DNA of 33,357 nucleotides, from contig CAZVCJ010000029.1 in the NCBI GenBank assembly GCA_964625745.1, forward strand, positions 1-33,357, given 5' to 3'. The position numbers were made by a program, and so were the translations under genes. This DNA comes from CAZVCJ01 sp964625745 (GTDB taxonomy: Bacteria > Chloroflexota > Anaerolineae > VGOG01). The notes under the pieces were generated by a model. It did no database searches. It saw only the letters and a program-made list of their open reading frames with translations, and was not told the origin of the DNA. Positions 7,930-16,094 of this stretch are shown in pieces. Each line of letters begins with the position of its first letter. The first letter of the stretch is position 1.

Positions 7930-9477
7930 ATGCGTATGTCGAGGCTTTTTGGCCACACCTTGCGCCAGGCGCCCTCCGAGGCCCGAACCGCAAGCCATCA
8001 ATTGCTTCTCAGGGCTGGCATGATCCGCCCTTCAGCAGCAGGCATATACACCTATCTGCCATTGGGACGACGAGTTCTGCACAAGATCGAGCAGGCTGTA
8101 TGCCAGGAAATGAAAGCCCTCGGTGGACAGGAGTTGCTCATGCCCCTCGCCCTGGCCGCCGACGAGGTCGTGGCTGACCTGTGTCGCAGTGAGATCGAAT
8201 CCTATCGCCAACTGCCCGCCCTGATCTACCAAATCAGGCCGAAATCCCGCGACGAGTACCGCGTTGGGATGGGCTTAATGGAGGCCCACGAGTTCACAGC
8301 GCAAGAAGCCCTCAGCTTTCACCCCGACTCAAATAGCCTGAACGACTTCTACCCACGTCTCCACCAGGCTTACGTAGACATCTTCCAGGCCTGCCGTCTG
8401 GAGACCGTGGCCGTGGAAACCGAGGGTGGCAACGAGTTCATAGTCCCCTGCGAGGCAGGCCAGCGCTCTTTTGTCTTGTGCTCCGAGTGTGACTATGCCG
8501 CCCACACCGAGGAAGCAGAGTTCGCCAGGCCGGCAGCGCCACAGGAGGTGGAGAGGGCAGTTGAGAAAGTAGCGACGCCAGCCTGCAAGACCATCGCGGC
8601 CCTGGCTGACTACGTCGGAGTGCCCACCGCAAAAACGCTGAAAGCCATGCTCTATGCTACCGAGGAAGGGGAAGTGATCTTCGCGGTCATCCGTGGCGAT
8701 CTGGGAATCAGTGAGACCAAGTTGAAAGACACTCTGGGGATCGCCGACTTATACATCGCTACAGAAAGAGAGATCTTGAATGTGGGGGCCGTGCCTGGCT
8801 ATGCCTCCCCCGTAGGATTGAGCGGGGTGAAAGTGGTGGCCGATGATTCGGTGCTGCTGGGCTCCAACTTCGTAGCCGGAGCCAACGAGGGCGGCTACCA
8901 CCTGATGAACGTCAACTATCCCCGCGACTTCCGGGCCGATATCTTGACAGACATTGCCCAGGTACAAGCCGGCTATGCTTGCCCTCGTTGCCGCAGCCAA
9001 CTGACAGAAACACCAGGCATTGAGGTCGGCCACCTGAAGCGTGGCGAGAGGGTCGGGGCCACCTACCTCGATCGAGATGGCAGACCCAGGCCCATCGTCA
9101 TGGGCTCCTACAGCCTGGACCTGTCGCGGCTGATGGCTGCCGTGGTCGAACAGCATCACGACGAAAAGGGCATCATCTGGCCCTCCGCTGTCGCCCCCTA
9201 CCAGATCCACCTGGTCGTCTTGGGAACTGGTGAGGAGGTAATGACCAAGGCAGATGAGTTCTACGACAACCTGGCAGCCTTGGGCTACGAAGTCCTCTAC
9301 GATGACCGCGATGGGAGCGCAGGAGTCAAGTTCAACGACGCTGATCTCATAGGCATCCCCGTACGCCTCACCCTGAGCCGCCGCACCCTGAAGGAGAACA
9401 CCATTGAGATCAAGCTGCGTTGGGAAGAAGGTCGTGAAACCATCGGCCTGGACGTGCCTCCCTCAGAATTTGTGTAA
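7930..9477 (+). CDS. Degenerate prolyl-tRNA synthetase homologue with intact editing domain
   Basis: The product (515 residues; bacterial ProRS is about 570) aligns end to end with bacterial-type ProS. It has an N-terminal MRMSRLFGHTLRQAPSE segment, motif 1 around LLLRAGMIRPSAAGIYTYLPLG, a YbaK-like INS editing domain (about 195-350) with KTLKAML containing the conserved editing Lys, motif 3, and a C-terminal anticodon-binding domain (DDRDGSAGVKFNDADLIGIP). Key synthetic-site parts are changed. The roughly 40 residues leading to the GPTHEE proline-binding motif are missing. Motif 2 reads SRDEYRVGMGLMEAHEF instead of FRDEVRPRFG-(L/V)-(L/M)-R. The GHIFQLGTKYS segment is shortened, and motif 3 GCYGIG reads GSYSLD. 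I infer loss of normal prolylation and possible tRNA editing or a non-canonical role. ATG 7930 follows AGGAGA; upstream in-frame starts lack one. Confidence 0.85.
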   Translation: MRMSRLFGHTLRQAPSEARTASHQLLLRAGMIRPSAAGIYTYLPLGRRVLHKIEQAVCQEMKALGGQELLMPLALAADEVVADLCRSEIESYRQLPALIYQIRPKSRDEYRVGMGLMEAHEFTAQEALSFHPDSNSLNDFYPRLHQAYVDIFQACRLETVAVETEGGNEFIVPCEAGQRSFVLCSECDYAAHTEEAEFARPAAPQEVERAVEKVATPACKTIAALADYVGVPTAKTLKAMLYATEEGEVIFAVIRGDLGISETKLKDTLGIADLYIATEREILNVGAVPGYASPVGLSGVKVVADDSVLLGSNFVAGANEGGYHLMNVNYPRDFRADILTDIAQVQAGYACPRCRSQLTETPGIEVGHLKRGERVGATYLDRDGRPRPIVMGSYSLDLSRLMAAVVEQHHDEKGIIWPSAVAPYQIHLVVLGTGEEVMTKADEFYDNLAALGYEVLYDDRDGSAGVKFNDADLIGIPVRLTLSRRTLKENTIEIKLRWEEGRETIGLDVPPSEFV

Positions 9478-9517
9478 TATCAACAGTGTCTGGTTGGCTG
9501 AACTGTGGTGGCTGAGC

Positions 9518-9546
9518 TTGACAAAATCCGAAAGGCGGTGTATAAG
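9518..9546 (+). promoter_or_regulatory. Predicted promoter for the membrane protein at 9654
   Basis: A perfect TTGACA (9518-9523) and TATAAG (9541-9546) are separated by 17 bp. About 108 bp of leader separate it from the start codon, which is preceded by AAGGAGGAAG. Confidence 0.7.
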
Positions 9547-9653
9547 TGTATAAACAGACAGGCTGAGAAAGGGGGTGCGCGTGGTTAGTACTATGCTGAA
9601 TTCTGTGATAAAATGCGGTACATCAATGAACGAGTCTCAAGAAGGAGGAAGTC

Positions 9654-10070
9654 ATGTCTGAACAGCCACGCAACGAGAAAGAAGAAAAGGACGAAAAAAA
9701 CGAAGGGGATAGCTGGGATGAGAAGTGGCGCCGTGATCCGCTCAACGCCGCCTGGTGGGCCCTGGTCCTCATCTGGGCCGGGCTGGTGCTGATCGCGGAC
9801 AACATGGGGATGCTGGACAACCTGAGACTCAGCGGGAAGGCCTGGGCTATCGGCTTTCTCGGGGCCGGGATTCTCGCGCTCCTGTTCGTGGTCATTCGCC
9901 TCGTCGTGCCAGCCTACCGACGGCCGGTGACAGGCAGCATCATCTTAGGGTTCATCCTGCTGGGCATCGGACTGGGGGAGTTGAGTGCGAGCTGGGATGT
10001 GATCGGGGCACTGGTCCTGATCGCCATCGGCGTGAGCATTTTCATATCCCGTTTTATCCAGAGCCAGTGA
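9654..10070 (+). CDS. Small LiaF/DUF5668-like membrane protein
   Basis: The 138-residue product has a highly charged cytoplasmic N terminus (about 33 residues rich in Glu and Lys, then WDEKWRRDPLNAAWW) and four predicted membrane segments in two hairpins: WWALVLIWAGLVLIADNMGML, AWAIGFLGAGILALLFVVIRLVV, SIILGFILLGIGLGEL and VIGALVLIAIGVSIFIS. The repeated G-x-x-L-I/L-x-x-G-x pattern resembles the LiaF-type transmembrane domain also seen at 14275 and 16095. It carries no soluble toast-rack domain. A strong promoter (9518) and AAGGAGG precede the ATG. Function is unknown; envelope stress sensing is only a guess from the family. Confidence 0.75.
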   Translation: MSEQPRNEKEEKDEKNEGDSWDEKWRRDPLNAAWWALVLIWAGLVLIADNMGMLDNLRLSGKAWAIGFLGAGILALLFVVIRLVVPAYRRPVTGSIILGFILLGIGLGELSASWDVIGALVLIAIGVSIFISRFIQSQ

Positions 10071-10089
10071 CAAGGTGAGAAACGAGTAA

Positions 10090-10189
10090 NNNNNNNNNNN
10101 NNNNNNNNNNNNNNNNNNNNNNNNNNNNNNNNNNNNNNNNNNNNNNNNNNNNNNNNNNNNNNNNNNNNNNNNNNNNNNNNNNNNNNNNN
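10090..10189. other. Assembly gap (100 N)
   Basis: Missing sequence between the membrane protein and the radical SAM gene. The bases on either side (ending gagtaa, starting aaggtg) do not overlap. The right edge provides an AAGGTG box for the next gene. Confidence 0.95.
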
Positions 10190-10202
10190 AAGGTGTTGCC
10201 GT

Positions 10203-11767
10203 ATGCGTGTTCTCCTGCTTGAACCGCCCAAGACCCCCTGGTTGATGATGGGGGATGTGGTGGCGCTGCCGCTGGGATTGGCCCAACTGGCCGGCTGTCT
10301 GGAAGCTGCCGACATCCCGGTCGAGATCCTGGACGCCAATGCGCTGGGGATCGGTTGGGACGGACTGGGGCCGGCCATCGCCCGCACCGACCCCGATCTC
10401 ATTGGCATCACGGTCTATACGCCCTGGGTGCCCGACGTGGCCCGCGCCGTCCGCGTGGCTCGCCAGGCAGTCCCCGAAGCCGTCATCGCCCTGGGCGGCC
10501 CGCACGTGACCTTCACCGCCGAGGAGACGCTGGAGACGATGCCCGAAGTGGACGTGGTGGCGCGAGGCGAGGGGGACCAGATCATCGTCGAGCTGGCGCG
10601 AACCCTGGAGGAAGGCAATGGGCTGGAGCGCGTGCCGGGCATCAGCTTTCGCCGGGATGGCCAGGTCGTGGAAACCCCCGTCGCGCCCCCCCTGGACCCG
10701 ACAGCGCTGCCCATGCCCGCCTTTCACCTGATGCCGATGGAGCGCTACTACTTTGCGTCCCTGGGCGGCCCCTTTGCCACGGTCATCGCCAGCCGGGGAT
10801 GCCCCTTCCAGTGCACCTTTTGCTCCGAGTGGCCTTTTTGGGGCGGCGGCTGGCGACCTCACGACCCGCAGCAGGTCGTCGAGCAGATAGACCTCCTGGT
10901 CAACCGCTACGGGCGCCAGAACATCTGGTTCGGCGACGACTGCTTCAACGTGAACGGCGAGCATATAGCGGCCATCTGCGAGGGGATTCTGCAACGGGGA
11001 ATAGATGTCAACTGGTATTACCAGGGTCGGGCCGACCTGGTGGTCAAGTACAAAGACCTGCTGCCCCTGTTACGGCGAGCGGGCAACCGCATGGTGCAGA
11101 TCGGCATTGAGGCCTCCAACGACGAGCAGCGGGCCGAGTTGAACAAGCAACTGAGCACCGAGACCGCCGAAGAGGCGGTGCGGTTGCTGCGCCAGAACGA
11201 CATCGTCTGCCAGGGCATGCTGATGGTCGGCCTGCCCGGCGATACGCCGCGAACCTTCGAGGAGAAGGTGCGTCTGGTCAACCGGCTCGACGTGGACTTC
11301 CCTGTCTTCCTGGTGTACACGCTCTTCCCCGGTGCGCCCGACTATGACAAAGCGATAGCCGAGGGCTGGATCGAACTCCCCGCCAACTATGCGCACCACG
11401 ACATGGCCCACGTCCTCGTGCCCACCGAACACATGACTCCCCGGCAGATCTACGATTACACCCGTTGGGCCTGGACCACTGTCTACCTCAATCCGATCAG
11501 GCTGGTGCGGAACCTTCTCTCGCGCAACAAGTGGAGGCGGCAGAACTGGTGGGGGATGCTGGTCTACATCGCCAAGCAAACNNNNNNNNNNNNNNNNNNN
11601 NNNNNNNNNNNNNNNNNNNNNNNNNNNNNNNNNNNNNNNNNNNNNNNNNNNNNNNNNNNNNNNNNNNNNNNNNNNNNNNNNACAAGTGGAGGCGGCAGAA
11701 CTGGTGGGGGATGCTGGTCTACATCGCCAAGCAAACTGCCCGGAACCTGGTGCCGAGGTTCCGATGA
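10203..11767 (+). CDS. B12-binding radical SAM protein (class B-like; split by an artefactual gap)
   Basis: N-terminal cobalamin-binding-like domain (about residues 1-135: LLLEPPK, PLGLAQLAGCL, DLIGITVYTPW, GGPHVTFTAEETL, VVARGEGD) is followed by a radical SAM core with the 4Fe-4S motif C200-PFQ-C204-TF-C207 after VIASRGC. Then come NIWFGDDCFNVN, IGIEASNDEQR and MLMVGLPGDTPRTFEEK. The layout is that of BchE-like radical SAM methyltransferases and cyclases. The 55 bases 11527-11581 recur at 11682-11736 across a 100-N run. Removing the 155-base excess leaves one open frame of about 469 residues ending ARNLVPRFR and TGA at 11765-11767. Reading through the N as 100 bases creates a false frameshift. 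The gene converges with the GH3-like gene, stop against stop with no spacer. The substrate is unknown; partnership with the GH3 proteins is inferred. Confidence 0.88.
11527..11736. repeat. 55-bp direct repeat around a 100-N run: unmerged contig overlap
   Basis: Bases 11527-11581 are identical to 11682-11736 and the N run fills exactly the space between (11582-11681). Coding sense is restored when one copy and the N run are removed. This is an assembly artefact, not a biological repeat. Confidence 0.93.
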
Positions 11768-12928
11768 TCAGGCGCGCCCAAAGTCCAGGTTGATGATGCC
11801 GTCCAGCCAATAGCGCAACCTGGTCAAACGACCCTGGCGACCGATACAGCGAAAGTAGGGCGGGTCGAAGGCACGCACCAGGTCGCCGATGCGGTAGCGG
11901 GGTAATACCGGCGTGGAGACGATCAGGCTGCCAACTTCGCCGGGACGCATCTCGTGGAGCATCTTGACCTGTCCACCGCTCACCTCCACCTCGAACACGT
12001 ACAGGTCGTAATTGGGCACCAGCAGGCGGCGTTCGTCCCGCTGTTGGGCAAAGGCGCCCTCGGTGGCGATGTACATCTCGACCACGTCCACCGGGCCGTA
12101 GAGAGCACGCAGGGCCGGCTTGTACCTGGTGTTGATGCCGGGGACGCTGGCCGCGGCGATGACGCGCATGTCCCACAACTGCCTGGGCAGCACCTTGTGG
12201 CGGCGATGGAGGAAATGCCCGAACTGGATGATGGAGGGACAGACTCCGGCGCACATGGTAATGGGCGCGTCCTTGGTGCGCTGATAGATCATCTCGAAGC
12301 GACGCTCCCAGGCGCCGGGGGTGGTGCCCCCACCCAGGGCATCAATCTCCTCCTGAGGGGGCAGGATCTCGACGGGGGTGGCCTCGGCCGCGTGCCGAAC
12401 GTAGATGCCGGAGCTGAAGCCATAGGGAGTCTCCTGCCCGGCCACGTCCATCGTCCCCACCACGGAGGGGTAATTGAGGTTGAGGCTGTAGCCGCCGATG
12501 GCATCGAGCTGGTCGGTTCGCAGCAAGTGATTGAGCAGGCCGCGGGCGGCGGCCACGCGGATGCCCAGGTCGGCATCGGTGATGGGGATGCGCTTGGGGG
12601 TGCCTCGCGTGGTGCCTCTGGTCATGGCCCAGGCCACAGGCGGCTCTGGCAGGAGCGCCCCGATCTCACCGGCGATGACCCGCTCAATCCAGGGTTTGAT
12701 CTCGTCGTAGGTGACAGCGGGAAAAGCGCGCCGGTAGGCGTCGAAAAAGCGGGGCGGGTCGTCGGCCAGGGCCAGCAAATCAGCCACACCGCACTTCTGA
12801 CCATAAACCGTCCGGGCGTACCCCTCCACCAGCCACTCCAACGTCTGCGCCTGGGTTCGGGCCGGATCTGCCAACCCTTTGTGCCACAACTCAATGAAAA
12901 CCTGGATAAACTCGCGATACTCTTCCAA
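11768..12928 (-). CDS. GH3-family acyl-adenylating protein, short bacterial form (copy 1)
   Basis: The GH3 family (named from plant auxin-conjugating enzymes) adenylates carboxylic acids and transfers the acyl group to an amine or other acceptor. The 386-residue product shows the ATP-binding P-loop-like motif TRGTTRGTPKRIPIT (about 103-117), the central GGYSLNLNYPSVVGT and YGFSSGIY segments, the YIATEGAFAQQRD motif (equivalent of the Y-x-x-TEG motif), and the hinge region LPRYRIGDLVRAF. It is much shorter than plant GH3 proteins (about 600) and ends soon after the hinge, so the C-terminal subdomain is tiny. The start is TTG at 12926-12928, embedded in a TTGGA word repeat that also supplies GGAG. 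It follows copy 2 by 28 bp and is clearly its tandem paralogue. Confidence 0.8.
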   Translation of the reverse strand: MEEYREFIQVFIELWHKGLADPARTQAQTLEWLVEGYARTVYGQKCGVADLLALADDPPRFFDAYRRAFPAVTYDEIKPWIERVIAGEIGALLPEPPVAWAMTRGTTRGTPKRIPITDADLGIRVAAARGLLNHLLRTDQLDAIGGYSLNLNYPSVVGTMDVAGQETPYGFSSGIYVRHAAEATPVEILPPQEEIDALGGGTTPGAWERRFEMIYQRTKDAPITMCAGVCPSIIQFGHFLHRRHKVLPRQLWDMRVIAAASVPGINTRYKPALRALYGPVDVVEMYIATEGAFAQQRDERRLLVPNYDLYVFEVEVSGGQVKMLHEMRPGEVGSLIVSTPVLPRYRIGDLVRAFDPPYFRCIGRQGRLTRLRYWLDGIINLDFGRA

Positions 12929-12956
12929 TATCCAATCTCCAATATCTAATCTCTAA
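12927..12956. repeat. Word repeat between the two GH3-like genes
   Basis: On the minus strand the stretch is built of the words GATTAGATATTGG / AGATTGG / ATATTGG. It includes the TTG start codon of the downstream gene and gives it the only visible ribosome-binding site (GGAG). It resembles the near-repeat words at 14220-14262. Confidence 0.5.
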
Positions 12957-14114
12957 CTACAGCCGACCCAGATTCAACGTACTGAACTCATCCCAGGCAT
13001 AACGCAGCGGCGTCCACCACTGGTCGCGGCCGATGCAGCGGAAGTAGGGTGGCCGAAAAGCGCGAATCAGGTCGCCGATTTCGTAGCGGGGCAGGATAGG
13101 CGTCGAGACGACCAGGCTGCCCATCTCGCCCAAGCTCCATCTTGTTGGAGCCCGCATCTCGTGCAGCATCTTGATGCCTGACCTGGTCTTCACCTCGAAA
13201 AAGAAAAGATCGTAGTTGGGCACCCAGGCCCGGCGGTCGTCCCGCTGCTGGCCGAACATGCCTTCGGTGGCGCCGTAGATCTCACGGATGACGACGGGGC
13301 CATAGAGTGCGCGGAGCGTGGACTGATAGCGGGTGTTGATGCCCGGCACGCTGCCCAGGGTCATGATCTGCGCCTGCCACAGGTCCTTGGGATAGACCCC
13401 GTGCACCCGGTGCAGATAGCGGCCGAAATCGCGGGCGGTCGGGGCCACGCCACCCACCAGAGTGACGTTCTCGTCCTTGCACTTCTGGTAGGCCAGCTCG
13501 AAGCGCGCTTCCCAGTCGCGGATGGTCTTGCCACCGCCCAGGGCGTCAATTTCGTCTTGCGTCGGGGCCGAGCGGATGGGGGTGCGGGCCGATACGTATT
13601 TGGTGTAGATGCCAGAGCTGTAGCCGTACTCCAGCTCTCGCTCTCCCACCTGCACCGTCCCCACCACCGAGGGGAAATTCAGATTCAGGTTGACGCCCTG
13701 AAACAGATCGTATCGGCCACTGGTGGCCACATAGTTCATCATCGCCCGACCCGCACTGACGCGCATACGCAGGTCGGTGGGCGTCATGGGGATGAACTTG
13801 GACTCACCCTTGGTCGTGCCCCTGGTGATGGCCCAGCCAATCGGCTGTTCGTTGAGGAGCAGGCTCACCTCGCCGGCCATCACCCGCTGGATGAGGGGCT
13901 GGTAGTCCTCGTAGGTGGCCACCGGGAAGGCGCGGCGATAGTCCTCGATGGTCTCGATTTGGGCCGCGCGGTGCTGGGCTCCGTAGTCGGTCTGAGCGTA
14001 GCCTTTCAGGAGACGATGTAGCACTTCCTGTTGAGCCTTGGTCGGATCGCCCACGGCCTGGTGCCAGGGTTGCAACAGAGCGTTGAGCATTTCTCCAGGA
14101 TCACCTTCAGCCAT
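12957..14114 (-). CDS. GH3-family acyl-adenylating protein, short bacterial form (copy 2)
   Basis: The 385-residue product is a tandem paralogue of the 11768-12928 protein. It has TRGTTKGESKFIPMT (ATP motif), GVNLNLNFPSVVGT, YGYSSGIYTKY, EEID-type ALGGGKTIRDWEARFE, GSVPGINTRYQSTLRALYGP, IYGATEGMFGQQRDDR and LPRYEIGDLIRAF. ATG at 14112-14114 has AGGAGG at optimal distance and a promoter (14146-14174) directly upstream, so it heads a two-gene operon. Relative to copy 1 it has about 6 extra residues (APTRWSL) between HEMR and GEMGS, encoded by a small palindrome. Such short GH3-like proteins are scattered in bacteria and are largely uncharacterised. The acyl substrate and acceptor are unknown. 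Confidence 0.8.
   Translation of the reverse strand: MAEGDPGEMLNALLQPWHQAVGDPTKAQQEVLHRLLKGYAQTDYGAQHRAAQIETIEDYRRAFPVATYEDYQPLIQRVMAGEVSLLLNEQPIGWAITRGTTKGESKFIPMTPTDLRMRVSAGRAMMNYVATSGRYDLFQGVNLNLNFPSVVGTVQVGERELEYGYSSGIYTKYVSARTPIRSAPTQDEIDALGGGKTIRDWEARFELAYQKCKDENVTLVGGVAPTARDFGRYLHRVHGVYPKDLWQAQIMTLGSVPGINTRYQSTLRALYGPVVIREIYGATEGMFGQQRDDRRAWVPNYDLFFFEVKTRSGIKMLHEMRAPTRWSLGEMGSLVVSTPILPRYEIGDLIRAFRPPYFRCIGRDQWWTPLRYAWDEFSTLNLGRL
13134..13151. repeat. In-frame palindromic insertion inside the second GH3-like gene
   Basis: GCTCCA-tcttgt-TGGAGC forms a perfect 6-bp stem with a 6-nt loop. It coincides with the about 6-residue insertion that distinguishes copy 2 from copy 1, and its length change keeps the reading frame. 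Confidence 0.55.
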
Positions 14115-14145
14115 TGGCCTACCTCCTGAAATAAGTCGTTACTGC

Positions 14146-14174
14146 ATTTTACCACATTGAGCCAGTGAAGGCAA
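14146..14174 (-). promoter_or_regulatory. Predicted promoter of the GH3-like gene pair
   Basis: On the minus strand TTGCCT (14169-14174) is followed after 17 bp by TAAAAT (14146-14151), with a TG two bases ahead of the -10. The start codon of the first gene is about 32 bp downstream of the -10. Confidence 0.6.
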
Positions 14175-14219
14175 ACGAGGTCGCAACTTTGCCTCGGCTT
14201 CTACGTATAAGTAGTGGTG

Positions 14220-14262
14220 CGTATTGCGTAGGAACGGAATACGCAATACGGAATACGCAACA
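14220..14262. repeat. Inverted and near-direct word repeat upstream of the toast-rack gene
   Basis: CGTATTGCGTA (14220-14230) pairs perfectly with TACGCAATACG (14240-14250), with a 9-nt loop. A further near copy, GGAATACGCAACACGG, follows directly and runs into the GGAGGTG ribosome-binding site. It is the same style of low-complexity word repeat as in the other intergenic spaces. Confidence 0.65.
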
Positions 14263-14274
14263 CGGAGGTGTACT

Positions 14275-15324
14275 ATGTCAGACTTTCAAGAACCATCCGA
14301 AGAAGAGCAGTTGGTGGCAAGCGAGACAGCCATCCCGTCCCCCGCCGTTCCAGAAGAGCCACTGAGGCCACCGTACGAACCTCGTCGTCCACGGCGACGG
14401 CGTCCGCCCTCCGTCTTCTGGCCGCTGATGTTCGTCAGCGCGGGCGTCATGCTGCTGCTATCGAACCTGGGCTACCTGCCCTGGCAATCGTGGGGTGTCC
14501 TCTGGCGACTATGGCCGCTGCTGATCATCGCCCTCGGCATTGACCTGTTGATCGGCCAGCGCTCGGTGATCGGGGCCATCGTCAGCGCGGTGCTGATCCT
14601 GGTGCTGGTCAGCGTGATAGTGCTGGTCGCCCTCTTCGCGCAGAACATCCCCGGATTGTCCGACTGGATCGAGCCGCTCGAATTCCGCACCGAGCACGTC
14701 GAGCACTCCCTGCAAGGGGTAGAGCGGGCCGAGGTCTACATTGACTGGACCAGCATGCCTGGCTACCTGAGCGCGCTGGAGGATTCGCCCAATCTCATTG
14801 AGGGTGACGTTGACTGTGTCGGTGAGTTGACCTTCGACGTGAGCGTGGGCGGCGGCCGTGCCGACGTGAAGCTGGATAGCCGCGGGAGCTGGTTCGGGGT
14901 ATGGTCATTCGGCGACCAGTCGGATAAACGCTGGGACGTGGGACTCAGCCCCGACGTGCCCTTAGACCTCACTCTCGGCGTCGGTTCCGGTCCCTGCGAC
15001 TTCGACCTGGCCGGCTTGCAGGTCAGCGGCCTGGTGCTCGACGTTGGCTCCGGGCCGGTTGACCTGGTCCTGCCGTCCGTCAGCACCTTCGAGGCCCAAA
15101 TTGACGGCGGCTCCGGGCCTCTCACCATCGTCCTGCCCGGAAGTGTGGGCGCGCGGGTGGAGCTCGATTCGGGCAGCGGCCCCTTCAGCCCCGACGAGCG
15201 ATTCGAGCTGGTGCGGGGCAAGAGCCACGGCGATGGCACGTGGGAGACGGACAACTATCGCGCGGCCGAGCACACCATCACGTTGGAGATAGACCAGGGA
15301 TCGGGGCCTATCAGCATCCGTTGA
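14275..15324 (+). CDS. LiaF-like membrane protein with C-terminal 21-residue GSGP repeats (toast-rack fold)
   Basis: The 349-residue product has a Pro/Glu-rich cytoplasmic start, a basic RRPRRRRPP stretch, and about four membrane segments (residues about 47-125; first VFWPLMFVSAGVMLLLSNLGYL). An exported or soluble beta domain follows. In it the motif GSGP occurs with its Pro at about residues 240, 261, 282, 303 and 345, an exact 21-residue period with one step skipped. This is what a beta-solenoid or toast-rack domain (DUF2154/DUF4097-like, as in LiaF) would give. The start ATG is chosen because GGAGGTG lies just upstream; an earlier in-frame start at 14224 would translate the intergenic repeat. 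It heads a run of three related genes (14275, 15436, 16095). Role unknown; LiaF relatives act in envelope stress signalling. Confidence 0.8.
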   Translation: MSDFQEPSEEEQLVASETAIPSPAVPEEPLRPPYEPRRPRRRRPPSVFWPLMFVSAGVMLLLSNLGYLPWQSWGVLWRLWPLLIIALGIDLLIGQRSVIGAIVSAVLILVLVSVIVLVALFAQNIPGLSDWIEPLEFRTEHVEHSLQGVERAEVYIDWTSMPGYLSALEDSPNLIEGDVDCVGELTFDVSVGGGRADVKLDSRGSWFGVWSFGDQSDKRWDVGLSPDVPLDLTLGVGSGPCDFDLAGLQVSGLVLDVGSGPVDLVLPSVSTFEAQIDGGSGPLTIVLPGSVGARVELDSGSGPFSPDERFELVRGKSHGDGTWETDNYRAAEHTITLEIDQGSGPISIR

Positions 15325-15420
15325 GGAATGAGGCAATGAGGCGACGAGGCCACGAGGCAATGAGGCAACGAGTGTCTCGTCAACCCGTTACTCGTTGATC
15401 CATTACTCGTTCACTACTCT
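15325..15420. repeat. Dispersed word repeat after the toast-rack gene
   Basis: Direct words GGAATGAGGCAATGAGGCGACGAGG and similar are followed by their complements (ctcgtcaacccgttactcgtt). The same words form the element at 4557-4638. It can fold into alternative hairpins and may serve as a weak terminator, but no T-tract is seen. Confidence 0.6.
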
Positions 15421-15435
15421 AAGGAGGTTTCAATC

Positions 15436-16074
15436 ATGAAACGGTTCGATGTACGTGCTATTGGGGGAATCCTGCTGATCGTCGTCGGGATCCTGTTGTT
15501 GCTCCAGAATTTTTGGATCCTGGGGGTCGTTGTGGCCCTGATCTGGGCGCTCATCTTTGCCGCTGGCGGTCTGATCTTCTTGTACATGTTCCTGACCAAT
15601 CGAACCCAGTGGTGGGCGGTCATCCCCGGGTTCGGCCTGCTTGGCCTGGCAGCGTTGATCGCTCTGGACGAGTTTTTGCCACAGGTTGGTGAAGCCCTGG
15701 GCGGCATGATCTTTCTGGGCGGAGTCGGGCTGGCCTTCTGGGTGATCTACTTCCAGAAACGTGAACAGTGGTGGGCCGTCATCCCCGGCGGCGCGCTGTT
15801 CACCCTGGCCTTGCTCGCTGGCCTTTCTCCAGTCTACGAAGGCCCTGCGACGGGCGGGGTGTTCTTCCTGGGGCTGGGGTTGACCTTCGGCCTGCTCTAT
15901 TTCCTGCCTACCCCGCAGAGGCGCATGAAGTGGGCCCTTATCCCTGCCGCCGCGCTCCTGGTGATGGGCCTGCTGATCACTGTGGCTGCTCTCGGGGCTT
16001 TCCAGTTCCTCGGGGCAGTAGCCCTGATCCTGATCGGGCTTTATCTCCTCTTTCGCGTGTTCAGATCCCGATAG
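15436..16074 (+). CDS. Polytopic membrane protein with repeated QWWAVIPG hairpins
   Basis: The 212-residue protein is almost entirely hydrophobic, with about seven membrane segments arranged as three repeats. Two copies of QWWAVIPG (about residues 56-63 and 111-118) and a third degenerate one (MKWALIPAAAL) begin the repeat units, and each is followed by a glycine-rich segment. The N-terminal GGILLIVVGILLLLQNFWIL resembles the LiaF-type membrane domain. ATG follows AAGGAGG. It lies between the two toast-rack proteins with 20 bp to the next gene, so the three probably form one transcription unit. No catalytic motif is visible; function unknown. Confidence 0.75.
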   Translation: MKRFDVRAIGGILLIVVGILLLLQNFWILGVVVALIWALIFAAGGLIFLYMFLTNRTQWWAVIPGFGLLGLAALIALDEFLPQVGEALGGMIFLGGVGLAFWVIYFQKREQWWAVIPGGALFTLALLAGLSPVYEGPATGGVFFLGLGLTFGLLYFLPTPQRRMKWALIPAAALLVMGLLITVAALGAFQFLGAVALILIGLYLLFRVFRSR

Positions 16075-16094
16075 GAATTGTAAAGGAGAACGAT

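Noticed and set aside
9945..10994. 349-residue minus-strand frame opposite the radical SAM gene
   Set aside because: Passes through the 100-N gap and is antisense to a conserved enzyme; no family features.
10203..11813. Radical SAM frame read through the N run to 11813
   Set aside because: The last part is a frame artefact of the unmerged overlap; the true end is TGA at 11765-11767.
11070..12254. 394-residue minus-strand frame crossing the radical SAM end, the N run and the GH3 gene
   Set aside because: It reads through N and two real genes in wrong frames; composition is Arg/Pro/His-rich as expected of GC-rich shadows.
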